Shown here: positions 12,904 to 24,410 of the stretch, piece after piece
How positions within the stretch are numbered: position 1 is the first letter of the stretch
Layout of the letters: every line of letters starts with the position of its first letter
From: Chelydra serpentina
Taxonomy: Eukaryota; Chordata; Testudines; Chelydridae
DNA: 64,000 nucleotides
Assembly (NCBI GenBank): GCA_037349315.1
Contig: JBAIAC010000590.1
Location: forward strand, 372,001-436,000
Direction of reading: 5' to 3'
Translations under genes and position numbers: made by a program
The notes under the pieces: model-generated
Seen by the model: only the letters and a program-made list of their open reading frames with translations
Database searches by the model: none
What the model was told of the DNA's origin: nothing

Positions 12904-15900
12904 ATCCACGCAATACCTCGCAATGAACAATTCATTCCTGTTCAGAACAAGACCCAAATTTATCCTGGAATCCTCTTAAAAACGCCAGTTAGGTTTGCTG
13001 CTTCGCTTCTTGCACTGGATTGCCTCCTCCAAAAGCAGTTATGCGCTACTTGTTGGCTTTTCTTATAGATCCGTTCGTCAGAATACCTCGCAATGAACAA
13101 TTCAACCCTGTTCACTGCTACTGCCAAATCTCTACTGTAATCCACCTCCAAAAATTATTAGAATGTATTGCTTAGATTTTGGTACAGATCTATTGGTTAG
13201 AATCACTCACAATGTACAATTTTAGCCTTTTCACTGCATGTTCCAACATTTTCCGTGAATCCTCTTAGAAACGCCAGTAAAATACGCTGCTGGGCTGCTT
13301 CTTCGTGAAAATTCCTCACAAAGAGCATTTCAATTTTTTCACTGCTACAACTAAATTTCTCCTGGAATCCTCCTCAAAAACCAATTATGCTGCAATGGTG
13401 GGCTTTTCGTACCGCTCTCTCCTGGAATCCTCCTCCAAAAGTATTTAAAAGTATTGCTACGATTTTGGTACAGATCCGTTCGTGAGATCTTCACAAAAGA
13501 TCCTCACAATGTTGAATTCAAACCTTTTCACAGCAAGTTCCCAAATTAACCTGGAATAATCTTAAAAACTCAAGTTAGATGTGATGCTGTGGTTCATGTG
13601 CAAATCGATTAGTGAAAATTCCTCACAAAGAGCATTTCAATTTTTTCACTGCTACAACTGAATTTCTCCTGGAATCCTCCTCCAAAAGCAATTATGCTGT
13701 ACAGGTTTGCTTTTCGGACAAATCCGTTCGTAAGAATACCTCGCAATGCACAACTCAATGCTGTTCACTGCTCTTGCCAAATCGCTCGTGTAATCCACCT
13801 CCAAAACCTATTTTAATGAATTGCTACGACTTTGGTACAGATCCTTTCGTGATAATACCTCACAATGAACAATATAATCCTATACATGGCAAGTTCCATA
13901 ATTTTCCAGGAATCCTCTTGAAATATGCCAGCTAGATATGCAACGGGGTTTCTTGTACGTGAAAATTACTGAAAAAGAGCATTTCAATTTTTTCACTGCT
14001 TCAGCTAAATCTCTCCTGGAATCCAGCTCGAGAAGCTATTTGAATGTACTGCTGCATTTTTGGTAAAATCCTTTCGTAAGAATACCTCAGAATGAACAAT
14101 TCAATCCTGTTAACAGCACGTTCCAAATTTATCCTGGTATCCTCTTAAAAAGGCCAGTTAGATGTTCTGCTGTGCTTTTTGTACAGATCGGTTCGTGAAA
14201 ATTCCTCACAAATATCATTTCTATTTTTTAATTGCTACAACTAAATATCTCCAGGAAACTTCCAGAAATCAATTAGGCTGCAATGCTTGGCTGTTCGTAA
14301 TGTAACGCTTGTGAGAATACCTCGTTTTGAATAACTGAACCCTGTTCACTGCTACTGCCAAATCTCGCCTGGAATCCGTCTCCAAAATATATATAAGTTT
14401 ACTGCTGCGATTTTCGTACTGATCCGTTCGTAAGAATACCTCACTTCGATCAATTCAATCCTGTTAGTGCAAGTTCCAAATTCCTCCCGGAAGCCTCTTT
14501 GAAACGCCAGTTCGACGTTCTACTGCGCATTTTGTATCTATTAGTTTATGAAAATTCCAAAGCATTTCAATTCTTTTCACTGCTACAGATAAATTTCACG
14601 TGGAATCCTCCTCCCAAAGCGATTAAGCTGCACTGGCTGACTTTTCGAGAAAATCCGTTCGTGAGAATCCCTTACAATGAACAATTCAATCCTGTTAACA
14701 GCACGTTCCAAATTTATCCTGGAATCCTCTTAAAAAGGCCAGTTAGATGTTCTGCTGCGCTTTTTGTACAGATCTGTTCGTGAAAATATCTCACAAAGAG
14801 CTTTTAAATTTTTTCACTTACATCTAAATTTCTCCTGGAATCCTCCACCGAATGTAATTATCCATCACTGGTGGGCTTTTCGTACAGCTCCGTAAGTGGG
14901 AATATCTCGCAATGAACAATTCAAACCTGTTTACTGCCATTGCCCAATCTCTCCTCTAATACACCTAAAGGAGCTATTTAAATGTAATGCTGCGATTTTG
15001 TTCCAGATTCGTTCGTGAGAATACCTCACTACTATCAATTCTATCCTGTTCACTGCAAGTTCCAAATTTCTCCTGGAAACCTCTTTGAAACGCCCGTGAG
15101 ACGTTCTACTGCGCTTTTTGTATATATTAGTTAATGAAAATTCCAAAGAAAGCCTTTCAATTCTTTTCACTGCTACAGACAAATTTCACGTGGAATCCTC
15201 CTCCCAAAGCCATTAAGCTGCACTTGTTGATTTTCGAAAAAAATCCGTTCGTGAGAATCCCTTACAATGAACAATTCAATCCTGTTAAAAGCAGGTTCCA
15301 AATTTATCCTGGAAGTCTCTTAAAAAGGCCAGTTAGATGTTCTGCTGCGCTTTTTGTACAGATCGGTTCGTGAAAATTCCTCGCAAAGAGCATTTCAATG
15401 TTTTCACTGCTACAACTAAATTTCTCCTGGAATCATCCTCCAAAAGCAATTATGCTGTAGAGGTTGGCTTTTCGTACAAATCCGATCGTAAGAATACCTC
15501 GCCATGCACAATTCAATCCTGTTCACTGCTATTGCCAAAGCGCTCCTGTACTCCTACTTCAAAGCCTATTTTAATGAATTCCTACGACGTTGTTATAAAT
15601 CCGTTCGTGAGACTACATCACTATGAACAATTTAATCCTTTACACGGCAAGTTCCATAATTGTCCAGGAATCCTCTTAAAATATGCCAGCTAGATATGCA
15701 GCGGGGCTTCTTTGTGCGTAAACATTACTGAAAAAGAGCATTTCAATTTTTTCACTGCTTCAGCTAAACTTCTCCTAGAATCCTCCTCCAAAAGAATTTA
15801 AAAGTACTGCTCGGATTTTGGTACAGATCCGTTCGTAAGAATACCACGCAATGAACAATTCAATCCTGTTCACTGCTACATCCAAATCTCTCCTGTAATC

Positions 15901-18162
15901 CACCTCGAGAAGCTATTTTAATGTACTGCTGCATTTTTGGTAAAGATCCTTTCGTAAGAATACCTCAGAATAAACAATTTAATTCTTTTCACGGCAAGTT
16001 GCAAATTTATCCTGGAATCCTCTTAAAAAGGCCAGTTAGATCTTCTGCTGCGCCTTTTGTACAGATCGGTTCGTGAAAATGCCTCACAAAGAGCTTTTAA
16101 ATTTTTTCACTGCTACATCTAAATTTCTCCTGGAATCCTCCACCGAAAGTAATTATGCATCACTGGTGGGCTCGTCGTACAGATCCGTTCGTGGGAATAT
16201 CTCGCAATGAAAAATTCAAACCTGTTTACTGCTATTGCCCAATCACTCCTGTAATACACCTAAAAGAGCTATTTAAAGGTAATGCTCCGATTTTGGTCCA
16301 GGTTCGTTCGTGAGAATACCTCACTACGATCAATTCAATCCTGTTCACTGCAAGTTCCAAATTTCTCCTGGAAACCTCTTGGAAACGTCTGTTAGATCTT
16401 CCACTGACCTTTTTGTAGCTATTGGAGTTTGAAAATTCCTAAAAAGTATTTCATTTCTGTTCACCTCAACAGACGAATTTCACATGGAATCCTGCTCCAA
16501 AATCCGTTATGCTGCATTGGTTTGGCTATTCATACAGTTCTGTATGAATAATTCACTCCTGTTAAGAGCAAGTTCCAAATTTATCATGGAATCCTCTTTA
16601 AAAGACCTGTTCGATGTTCTGCTGTGCTTTTTGTACAGATCGGTTCGTGAAAATTTCTCACAAAGAGCATTTGAATGGTTTCACTGCTACAACTAAATTT
16701 CTCCTGGAATCCTCCTCCAAAAGCAATTATGCTGCACTGGTTGGCTTTTCTCCAGATCCGTTTGTAAGAATACCTCGCAATGAACAATTCAACCCTGTTC
16801 ACTGCTACTGCCAAATCTCTCCTGTAATCCACCTCCATAAGCTATTTGAATATAATGATGCGATTTTGGTACAGCTCCATTCGTAATAATACCTCACAAT
16901 GAACAATTTAATCGTTTCACTGCAAGTTCCACATTTATCTTGGAATCCTCTTAAAATACGCCAGTTAGATATGCTGCTGGGCTTCTTGTTCGTGAAAAGT
17001 CCTCACAAAGAGCATTTTAATTTTTTAACTGCTACAACTAAATTCTTCCATTAATGTTCCTAGAAATCAATTAGGCTGCACTGCTTGGCTTTTCCTACTG
17101 TTCCTTTTGTGAGAATACCTCTTTTGCCAATCTCTCCTGTAATACACCTACAAAAGCTATCTAAATGTAATGCTGCCATTTTGGTACAGATCCGTTCGTG
17201 AGAATACATAACTACGATCAATTCAATCCTGTTCAGTGCAAGTTCCAAATTTCTACTGGAAGCCTCTTTGAAACGTCCGTTAAACGTTCTTCTGTGCTTT
17301 TTGTATCAATAAGGTGATGAAAATTTCAAACAAAGCATTTCAATTCTGGTCACTACTACAGAGAAATTTCACCTGGAATCCTCCTCCCAAAGCCGTTATG
17401 CTGCACTGGTTGGCTTTTCGTACAAATCCGTTCGTGACAATACCTTGCAATGAACAATTCAATCCTGTTAATAGCAAGTTCCAAATATTTCCAGGACTCT
17501 TCTTAAAAAGGCCAGTTAGAAGTTCTGCTGCCCATTTTTTACAGATCGGTTCGTGAAAATTCCTCGCAAAGAGATTTCAATTTTTTCACTGCAACAATTA
17601 AATTTCTCCTGGAATCCTCCAGCAAAAATAATTGAGCTGCACTGGTGGGCTTTTCGTCCACATGCGTTTGTAAGACTATCTCGCAATCAACAACTCAACC
17701 CTGTTCACTGCTACAGCCTAATCTCGCCTGTTATACACCTACTAAAGCTATGTAAATGTAATGCTGCGATTTTGGTACAGATCCGTTCGTGAGAATACCT
17801 TACTACGATCAATTCTATCCTGTTCACTGCAAGTTACAAATTTCTCCTGGAAGCCACTTTGAAACGTCCGTTAGATGTTCTACTGCGCTTTTTGTACCTA
17901 TTAGATTTTCAAAATTCCTCAAAAAGCATTTCTAGTCTGTTCACTGCTACAGACGAATTTCACATGCAATCTTCCTCCAAAAGCCGTTATGATGCACTGG
18001 TTGGCTTTAGGTACAGTTCCGTTTCTCATACCTCGCTATGAATAATGTTCACTGCTATTGCCAAATCGCTCCTGTAATCCACCTCCAAAAGTTTTTTAAA
18101 GGAACTGCTTTGAATTTGGTACAGAGCATTAGCTGTACTGCTGAGCTTCTGATACAGATTCC
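12904..18162. repeat. AT-richer satellite block 2 with 5-monomer higher-order repeat
   Basis: About 45 monomers of ~117 bp. A 5-monomer higher-order period is visible by position. The TACGATC-type monomer is at 14,421 and 15,005. The ATTAGTTTATGAAAATTCC type is at 14,540 and 15,127. AAATCCGTTCGTGAGAATCCC is at 14,654 and 15,240, and GATCTGTTCGTGAAAAT at 14,771 and 15,361. That gives periods of 584-590 bp. Elsewhere in the block the order slips by a monomer (for example 704 and 571 bp between like monomers). Short open frames on both strands recur with the monomers and are repeat artefacts. Confidence 0.92.
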
Positions 18163-18425
18163 CTAGACCCAACCCCATCCCCATCCTCACTGTAACCCCC
18201 ACCCCAACAGTCAACCTCACCCTCACCCCCACCCACACCCCCTCCCTTACGATCACCCCCACTCAAACCGCCCATCCCCACACTCAGCCGAACCCTCACC
18301 CCCAACCGCACACTCACTGCAACCCACACCCCGCCCCTCACCCTCACTGTCACCCTCACCCTCACCCCCGCCCTCACCACCACCCTCACGCCCCACCCGA
18401 CGCCCACCCTCACCCTCACTATCCC
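18163..18425. repeat. C-rich minisatellite block right of AT block 2
   Basis: Begins CCTAGACCCAACCCC directly after the satellite and ends CACTATCCCAGGGTGAGGG, where polarity flips. The paralogue is 59,950-60,201. Confidence 0.85.
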
Positions 18426-20339
18426 AGGGTGAGGGTGGGGGTGAGGTTGTGCATTATGGTGAGGGTGGGGGTGGGGGTGAATGTTAGCGTGAGACTAGGG
18501 GGTTGAGGGTGGGGTGGGGGTGATGTTGGGGGAGAGGATGAGGGTTGGGTTGGGATTGAGGGTGGGGGTGGGGGTTCCGGTGCGGGAGAGGCTGAGGGTG
18601 ATGGTTACAGTTAGGTTTAGGGTTAGGATCAGAGTGAGGGTGAGGTTGGGGTGGGGGTAGGAGTTGGGATTAGGGTGGGGGTGAGGGTGGGTGTGGTGGT
18701 TAGGGTGAGGGTGAGGTTGGTGGTGGACGTGTGAGTCGGGGTTAGGGTGACTGTGGGGGAGATGGTAGGGGTGGGGATGCGTGGAGTGTGAGACTGGGGG
18801 TGGGGTAGAGGGGTGAAGGTTAGGGTGAGGGTGGGGGAGAGGGGAGGGGGTGGGGGTGTGGGTGAAGGTTAGAGAGAGGGAGAGTATGGGGGTGGGGGTG
18901 GGGATGGGGGTGAGGGTGAGGGTGAAGGTGCGCGTGAGTGTGAGGGTGGGGGTGGATGTGTGGTTGGGCTCAGGGTTGAGGGCGAGCGTGGGGGTGAGGG
19001 TGAGGATGAGGGTGACGGTGAGGAGGCGGGTAGGCGTGATGGTGAGGATGAGAAGGAGGGTGGGGGTAGGGGGTCGGGTTGCGGGTGAGGGCGAGGATGG
19101 GGGTGGGATGGGGGTGAGGGTGAGGGTGAGTGTGGGAGTGGGGGGTGGGGTTGAGGTTGAGGGTGAGGGTGGGGGTGGTGTGGGGGTGAAGGTGGGGGTG
19201 AGGGAGAGGGTGAGGGTGAGGTTTGGGGTGTGAGTGAGGGTAAGGGTGTGAGTGGGGAGTGAATGTGAGCGTAGGGTTGGGGGTGGGGGTGTGCGTGGGC
19301 GTTGGTATGGTTTTGTGGTTGAGGGTGCGGGTGATTGTGGGGGTTGAGGTAAGGGTGAGGGTGATGGTGAGCTTCGGGGTGAGGGAGGGGTGCGTGTGAG
19401 GGTGAGGGTGATGGTAGAGTTGGGTTTGGAGTGACGGTGAGGGTGGCGGTGGGGTTGGGGGTTGGTTGAGGGTGGGAGTGGGGCTGAGGGTCAGGGTGGG
19501 AGTGGGGGTGGGGGGTTGGGGTGAGGGTGAGGGAGAGGGTGGGATGGGGTTGGCAGTAAGGTGAGGGTGGGGGTGAGGGTGAGGGTGATGGTGAGGGTGG
19601 GTTTGGGAGTTAGGGTTAGCGTGAGGGTGAGGGTGGGGTGGGAGTGGGGGTGGGGTTTGGGGTGAGGGTGAGGGTGGGGGTGGGGTTTGGGGTGAGGGCG
19701 ATGGTGGGGGGAGGGTGAAGATGAGGGTGAGGAGGAGGCTGAGAGTGGTGGTCGGGGTGAGGGTGAGGGTCAGTCTGGGGGTGAGGGTGGGGGTTGGGGT
19801 GGGGGTGAGCGGGGAGGGTTCAGGCGAGGGTGAGGGTGGGGGTGGGGGTGAGAGAGAGTGTAAGGGTGGAGGTGTGCGTGGTTGTGGGTGTGGTTTTGTG
19901 GATGAGGGTGAGGAAGATTGTGGGGGTTGGGGTAAGGGTGACGGTGATGGTGAGGTTGGGGTTGGGGGTGCGGGTGAGGGTGATGGTGAGGGTGGGGTTT
20001 GTGTGACGGTGAGGGTGAGGGTGGGGGTGGGTTTTGGGGTGAGGTTGTGGGCGAGGGTGAGGATTAGGATGAGGGTGAGGGTGAGGGTGGGTGAGGGGTG
20101 GGTTTTGGTTTAGGGTGAGGATTACGGAGGTTGCGGGGTTTAGGGTGAGGGTGAGGGTGGTGGGGGGGGTGAGGGTGAGTATGAGGGTGATCGTCAGGGT
20201 GGGGGTGGGGTGGGGGTGGGAGTGGGGGTGAGGTTGAGCGTTACGATGAGGGTGAGGGTTCGGGTGAGTGTGAGGGTGGGGTTGGGGGTGGGGTTGGGGT
20301 TGGGGATGAGGGTGAGGGTGAGCGAAAGGGTGGGGGTGG

Positions 20340-20625
20340 CAGTGGGGGTGAGGGTGAGAGTGGGGTTGCAGGTGAGGGAGTGGGTGAGGGTGGGGGTGAG
20401 GGTGAGGATGAGTGTGGGGGTAAGGGTGAGCGTGACGGTGAACATCGGGCTGGGGGTGAGGGTGAGGGTGAGGGCGATGGTGGGGGTGAGGGTGAGAGTG
20501 GGGTTGCAGGTGAGGGAGTGGGTGAGGGTGGGGGTGAGGGTGACGATGAGTGTGGGGGTAAGGGTGAGCGTGACGGTGAACATCGGGCTGGGGGTGAGGG
20601 TGAGGGTGATGGTGGGGGTGAGGGT
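20340..20625. repeat. ~138-bp tandem repeat (two copies)
   Basis: The marker AACATCGGGCTGGGGGTGAG lies at 20,441 and 20,579, preceded in both copies by GGGGTTGCAGGTGAGG. The paralogous pair at 62,164 and 62,296 is spaced 132 bp. Confidence 0.8.
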
Positions 20626-20799
20626 GAAGATGAGGGTGAGGGTGAGGAGGAGGATGAGAGTGGTGGTCGGGGTGAGGGTGAGGGTCAGTCTGGGGGTGAG
20701 GGTGGGGGTTGGGGTGGGGGTGAGCGGGGAGGGTTAAGGCGAGGGTGAGGGTGACGGTGGGGGTGGGGGAGGGGTTCGCGGTAGGGTGAGGGTGAGGGT

Positions 20800-21065
20800 A
20801 GTGGTGGGAGTGGGGGTGAGGGTGAGGGTGAGGGTGAGAGTGGAGGTGGGGGTGGGGGTGAGGGTGGGGGTGTGGGTGAGGCTGAGGGTGGGGGTGCGGT
20901 GGGGGAGGGTGTGTGGGTGAGTTTGAGTGTGGGGAGTGGGGGTGGAGGTGAGGGTGAGGGTGGGGTTGGGGGTGGGTGTGAGGGTGATGGTGATGGTGGG
21001 CTTGGGGGTGGGTGGGGGCGGGGGTTGCGGTTAGGGTTAGGGTGAGGGTGGGTATGGGGGTCAGG

Positions 21066-21098
<33 letters not shown>

Positions 21099-21340
21099 GA
21101 GGTGGGGGTGGGGTGAGGGTGGGGGTGAGGGTGTGGGTGAGGCTGAGGGTGGGGGTGCGGTGGGGGAGGGCGTGTGGGTGAGTTTGAGTGTGGGGGAGTG
21201 GGGATGGAGGTGAGGGTGAGGGTGGGGTTGGGGGTGGGTTTGAGGGTGATGGTGATGGTCGGCTTGGGGGTTAGGGTGAAGGTGTGGGTGAGGGTGAGCA
21301 TGAGGGTGGGGGTGGGGGGGCGGTTGGGGTGAGGGTGCGT
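20800..21340. repeat. ~250-bp G-rich tandem repeat, about two copies
   Basis: The marker GGGTGCGGTGGGGGAGGG is at about 20,895 and 21,150, each followed by TGTGGGTGAGTTTGAGTGTG and then GGTGATGGTGATGGT. Copy 2 carries four copies of the same unit. Confidence 0.8.
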
Positions 21341-21358
21341 GTGGATGTCGGGCTTGGG

Positions 21359-21365
21359 GTAACCA
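21359..21365. other. G-to-C polarity hinge GGTAACC
   Basis: GGGCTTGGGGTAACCACC marks the switch. The left flank (GGCTTGG) differs from the GGTTCGG form at 7,865 and 9,462. The paralogue is 63,573. Confidence 0.75.
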
Positions 21366-21484
21366 CCCCCACCCCCACCCGCACCCTCACCGTCACCCTG
21401 ACCCCCATACCCACCCCTCACCATAACCCTAACCGCAACCCCCGCCCCCACCCACCCCCACCGTCACCCTCACGCTCACCCCCA

Positions 21485-24410
21485 CCCCCACCCTCACCAC
21501 CACTCTCACCCTCACCCTAACACTAACCGTCACCCTCACCCTCACCCCAAACCCCACCCCCACCCTCACCTTTACCCTAACCCCCAAGTTCACCATCATC
21601 GTCATCCTCAACTGCACCCCACCCCCACCCTCACGCTCACCCCCACTCCCACCCTGACCCCCATCCTCACCCTCACCCTCGCCCTCACCTTTACCCTAAC
21701 CCCCAAGTTCAATGTCACCATCATCCTCAACCGCACCACACCCCCACCCTCACCCTCACGCTCTCTCCCACCCCACCCTCACCCTCAACCTCACCCTGAC
21801 CCCAAACCCTACCCTCGCCCTCGCCCTCACCCTCACCCCCAGCCTGATGCTAACCCTCACCCTTACCCCCACCCTCATCCCCATCCTCACCCACACGCTC
21901 ACCCTCATCCCCACCTCAACATCACTCTGACCCCCACTCAGAACCCCACCCTCACCCTCACCCTCAACCCTACCCCTAACCCCAATCCCACCCCCACCCT
22001 CACCCTCACTCCAAACCCCACCCGCACCACGACCCTCACCCGCACCCCCACCCCCACCCCCAACCTCAACCTCACCATCACCCTTACCCCAAACCCACAA
22101 TCACCCTCAACCTCAACCACAAAATCACGCCCACGCACAACTCCACCCCCACCCCAAACCTTACGCTCACCCCCACCCCCACTCACACCCTCACCCCACT
22201 CACACCCCAACACTCACCCTCACCCTATCCCCTAACCCCACCCCCACCCTCACCCTTACCCTCACCCTCACTCTAACCCCAAGCCCACCGTCACCATCAC
22301 CCTCACCCCGACCACCACCACCACCCTCACCCTCCCCATCCCCCCATCTCGTCCCCCACACTCACCCGCACCCCCACCCCATCCCCACCCTCACCACGAC
22401 CCCCACCGCCACCCTCCTCCTCACACTCACGCTCATCCTCACACCCACCCCCACCCTCGCCCTCACACTCAACCTCACCCAAACCCTCATCCTCAACCCT
22501 ACCCCCAACCCCACCGTAACCCCCACCCTCACCCTCACCCCCACCAACCCTCACCTTCATTCCCAGACTCACCCTCACCCTCACCCTAACCTTAACCCTC
22601 ACCCCAACCGCCACAGCCACCGTCACCCTAACCCCGACCCACACCCCCACCCCTACCCCCACGCTCACCCTCACTTCTACCTCCACCCCCACTCCCACCC
22701 TGACCCTCACCTCCACACCCACCCTCACCCTCACCCTCTTCCCAACCCCCAACCTCAACCCCACCCCCAAATTCACCCTCACCACCACCCCGAACCCCAC
22801 CCTCATAATCACCCTCAGCCTCAACCGCACCCCCACCCCCAACTCACCATCAGCGTCAGCCTTACCTCATCCCCCTCAATCACCCTCACCCTCACCCACA
22901 ACTCATACCCAGGACCAAGCACACCCCCAACCCCACCCCCACACTTACGCTCACCCTCATCTCCACCCCCACTCTCACCCTCATCCTCACTCACACCTCA
23001 ACCACCACCCTGACCCCATCCCCCACCCCAACCCTAACCCTCTCCCTCACCCTCACCACCACCCCCACCCCCAACCTCACCCTCACCCTCACAGTAACTT
23101 CCACTCCCACCCTCACCCTAACTCCAACCCCCACCGCCACCCCACCCCACCCCACCCTCACTCTCACCCTCAGCCACACCCTAACCCTAACCCTAACCCT
23201 AACACTCACCCTCATCCTCACACACACCAAACCCCCACCCCCACACTCACCCTCACCTTAAACCCCAAGCCAACGATCACCATCACCCTCACCACAACCT
23301 CCACCACCACCCTCACTCTCACCCACACCCTCACCCTCACCCTCACCCCCACCCCCACACTCACCCTCACCTTCAACCCCAAACCCACCCTCACCCTCAC
23401 CCCGACCCCCACCCTCCTCCTCCCCCTCACACTGATCCTCACCCGCAACCCAACCCTCTGCTAACCATCACCCTCACCCTCTCCCTCACCCCCACCCTCA
23501 CCCCCACCCTCACCATCACCCTCACCCCCACTCCCACCCTCACCCTCACCATCACCCTCATCCTCAACACTACCCTCAACCCAACCCCCACCCCCACCTT
23601 CAACTCACCCACCCCCACCCACATCCCCACCGTCACCCTCACCCCCAGATTCACCTTCACCCTAAGCCTCACCCTCACCCCACTCCCACCTTCACCCTCA
23701 CCCTCACCCTCAACCCCAGCCCAACGCCCGCACTCTCCCCCACCCTCACCCTCATCTTAATTCCAACCCAAACCCCCACCCTCACCCAGACCCTCACTCC
23801 CACTCACACAATCACCCTCAATCTCACCCTCACCCCCACCCCCACCCAAATCCCCACCCTCACCCTAAACCAAAACCCCACCATAACCCTCACACTCAAC
23901 CTCACCCCCAGCCCCAGCCGCACCCTCACCCTCACCCTCACCCCGACCCCACCCCACCCTCCTCCTCACTCTCACCTCCACCATCACACCCACACTCACC
24001 CCCACCCCCACTCCCACCCCCACTCCCACCCTCACCCTGACCATCACCCTCATCCTCACCACTACCCTGAAACCAACCCGCAACCCCACCCTCACACTCA
24101 CCCTCATCCACACCCTCACCCTCACCCCCACCCTCACCCCCAGATTCACCTTCACCCTAAGCCTTACCCTCACCCCACTGCCACCCTCACCTTCACCCTT
24201 ACCCTCAACCCCAACCCAATGCCCGCCCTCTCCCCCACCCTCACCCTCATCCTAATCCCGACCCAAACCCCCACCCTCCCCCTCCCCCTCCCCCTCCCCC
24301 TAAACCAAAACCCCACCATAACCTTCACACTCAACCTCACACCCAGCCCCAGCTGCACCCTCACCCTCACCCCGACCCCACCCCACCCTCCTCCTCACCC
24401 TCACCCTCAC
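21485..24410. repeat. 2.93-kb tandem duplication, copy A
   Basis: Landmarks recur at a constant offset in copy B. CAATGTCACCATCATCC near 21,711 matches 24,642 (offset 2,931). The block at 22,327 matches 25,257 (2,930). The block at 23,439 matches 26,383 (2,944). Identity is very high with only small indels, for example TCGTCATCC against TCGACATCC and GCGT against GCGG-type changes. Confidence 0.85.
23179..23202. repeat. Four exact CCCTAA telomere units
   Basis: Four consecutive CCCTAA hexamers, flanked by CAGCCACA on the left and CACTCACC on the right. The copy-B equivalent near 26,131 has fewer exact units because one has changed to ACACTAA. Confidence 0.85.

Larger units (their letters stand above)
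18426..21358. repeat. G-rich minisatellite block, 2.9 kb
   Basis: The longest G-rich tract of copy 1. It contains two local tandem arrays, a ~138-bp repeat (about 20,340-20,620) and a ~250-bp repeat (about 20,800-21,340). GGTTAGGGTTAGGG near 21,030 is exact telomere sequence on the G strand. The paralogue is 60,202-63,572. Confidence 0.85.

Noticed and set aside
13612..13935. Open frames of 60-118 residues in the AT satellite (MKIPHKEHFNFF..., MEVDYRRDLAVAV...)
   Set aside because: The same peptides recur at monomer or higher-order period on both strands and in all blocks. They are repeat translations.
14421..14450. Possible CENP-B box (TTCGnnnnA...) in GTTCGTGAGAATACC
   Set aside because: TTCG and the following A are in register, but the CGGG half of the box is absent (ACCT instead), so a functional box is not supported.
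12904..18162. CRISPR-like array of regular repeats
   Set aside because: Monomers are contiguous, with no unique spacers, and the DNA is vertebrate.
19820..21451. 543-residue minus-strand open frame crossing a polarity hinge
   Set aside because: It is a dipeptide-repeat translation of the G-rich satellite. Its paralogue in copy 2 is broken into shorter pieces, so there is no purifying selection.
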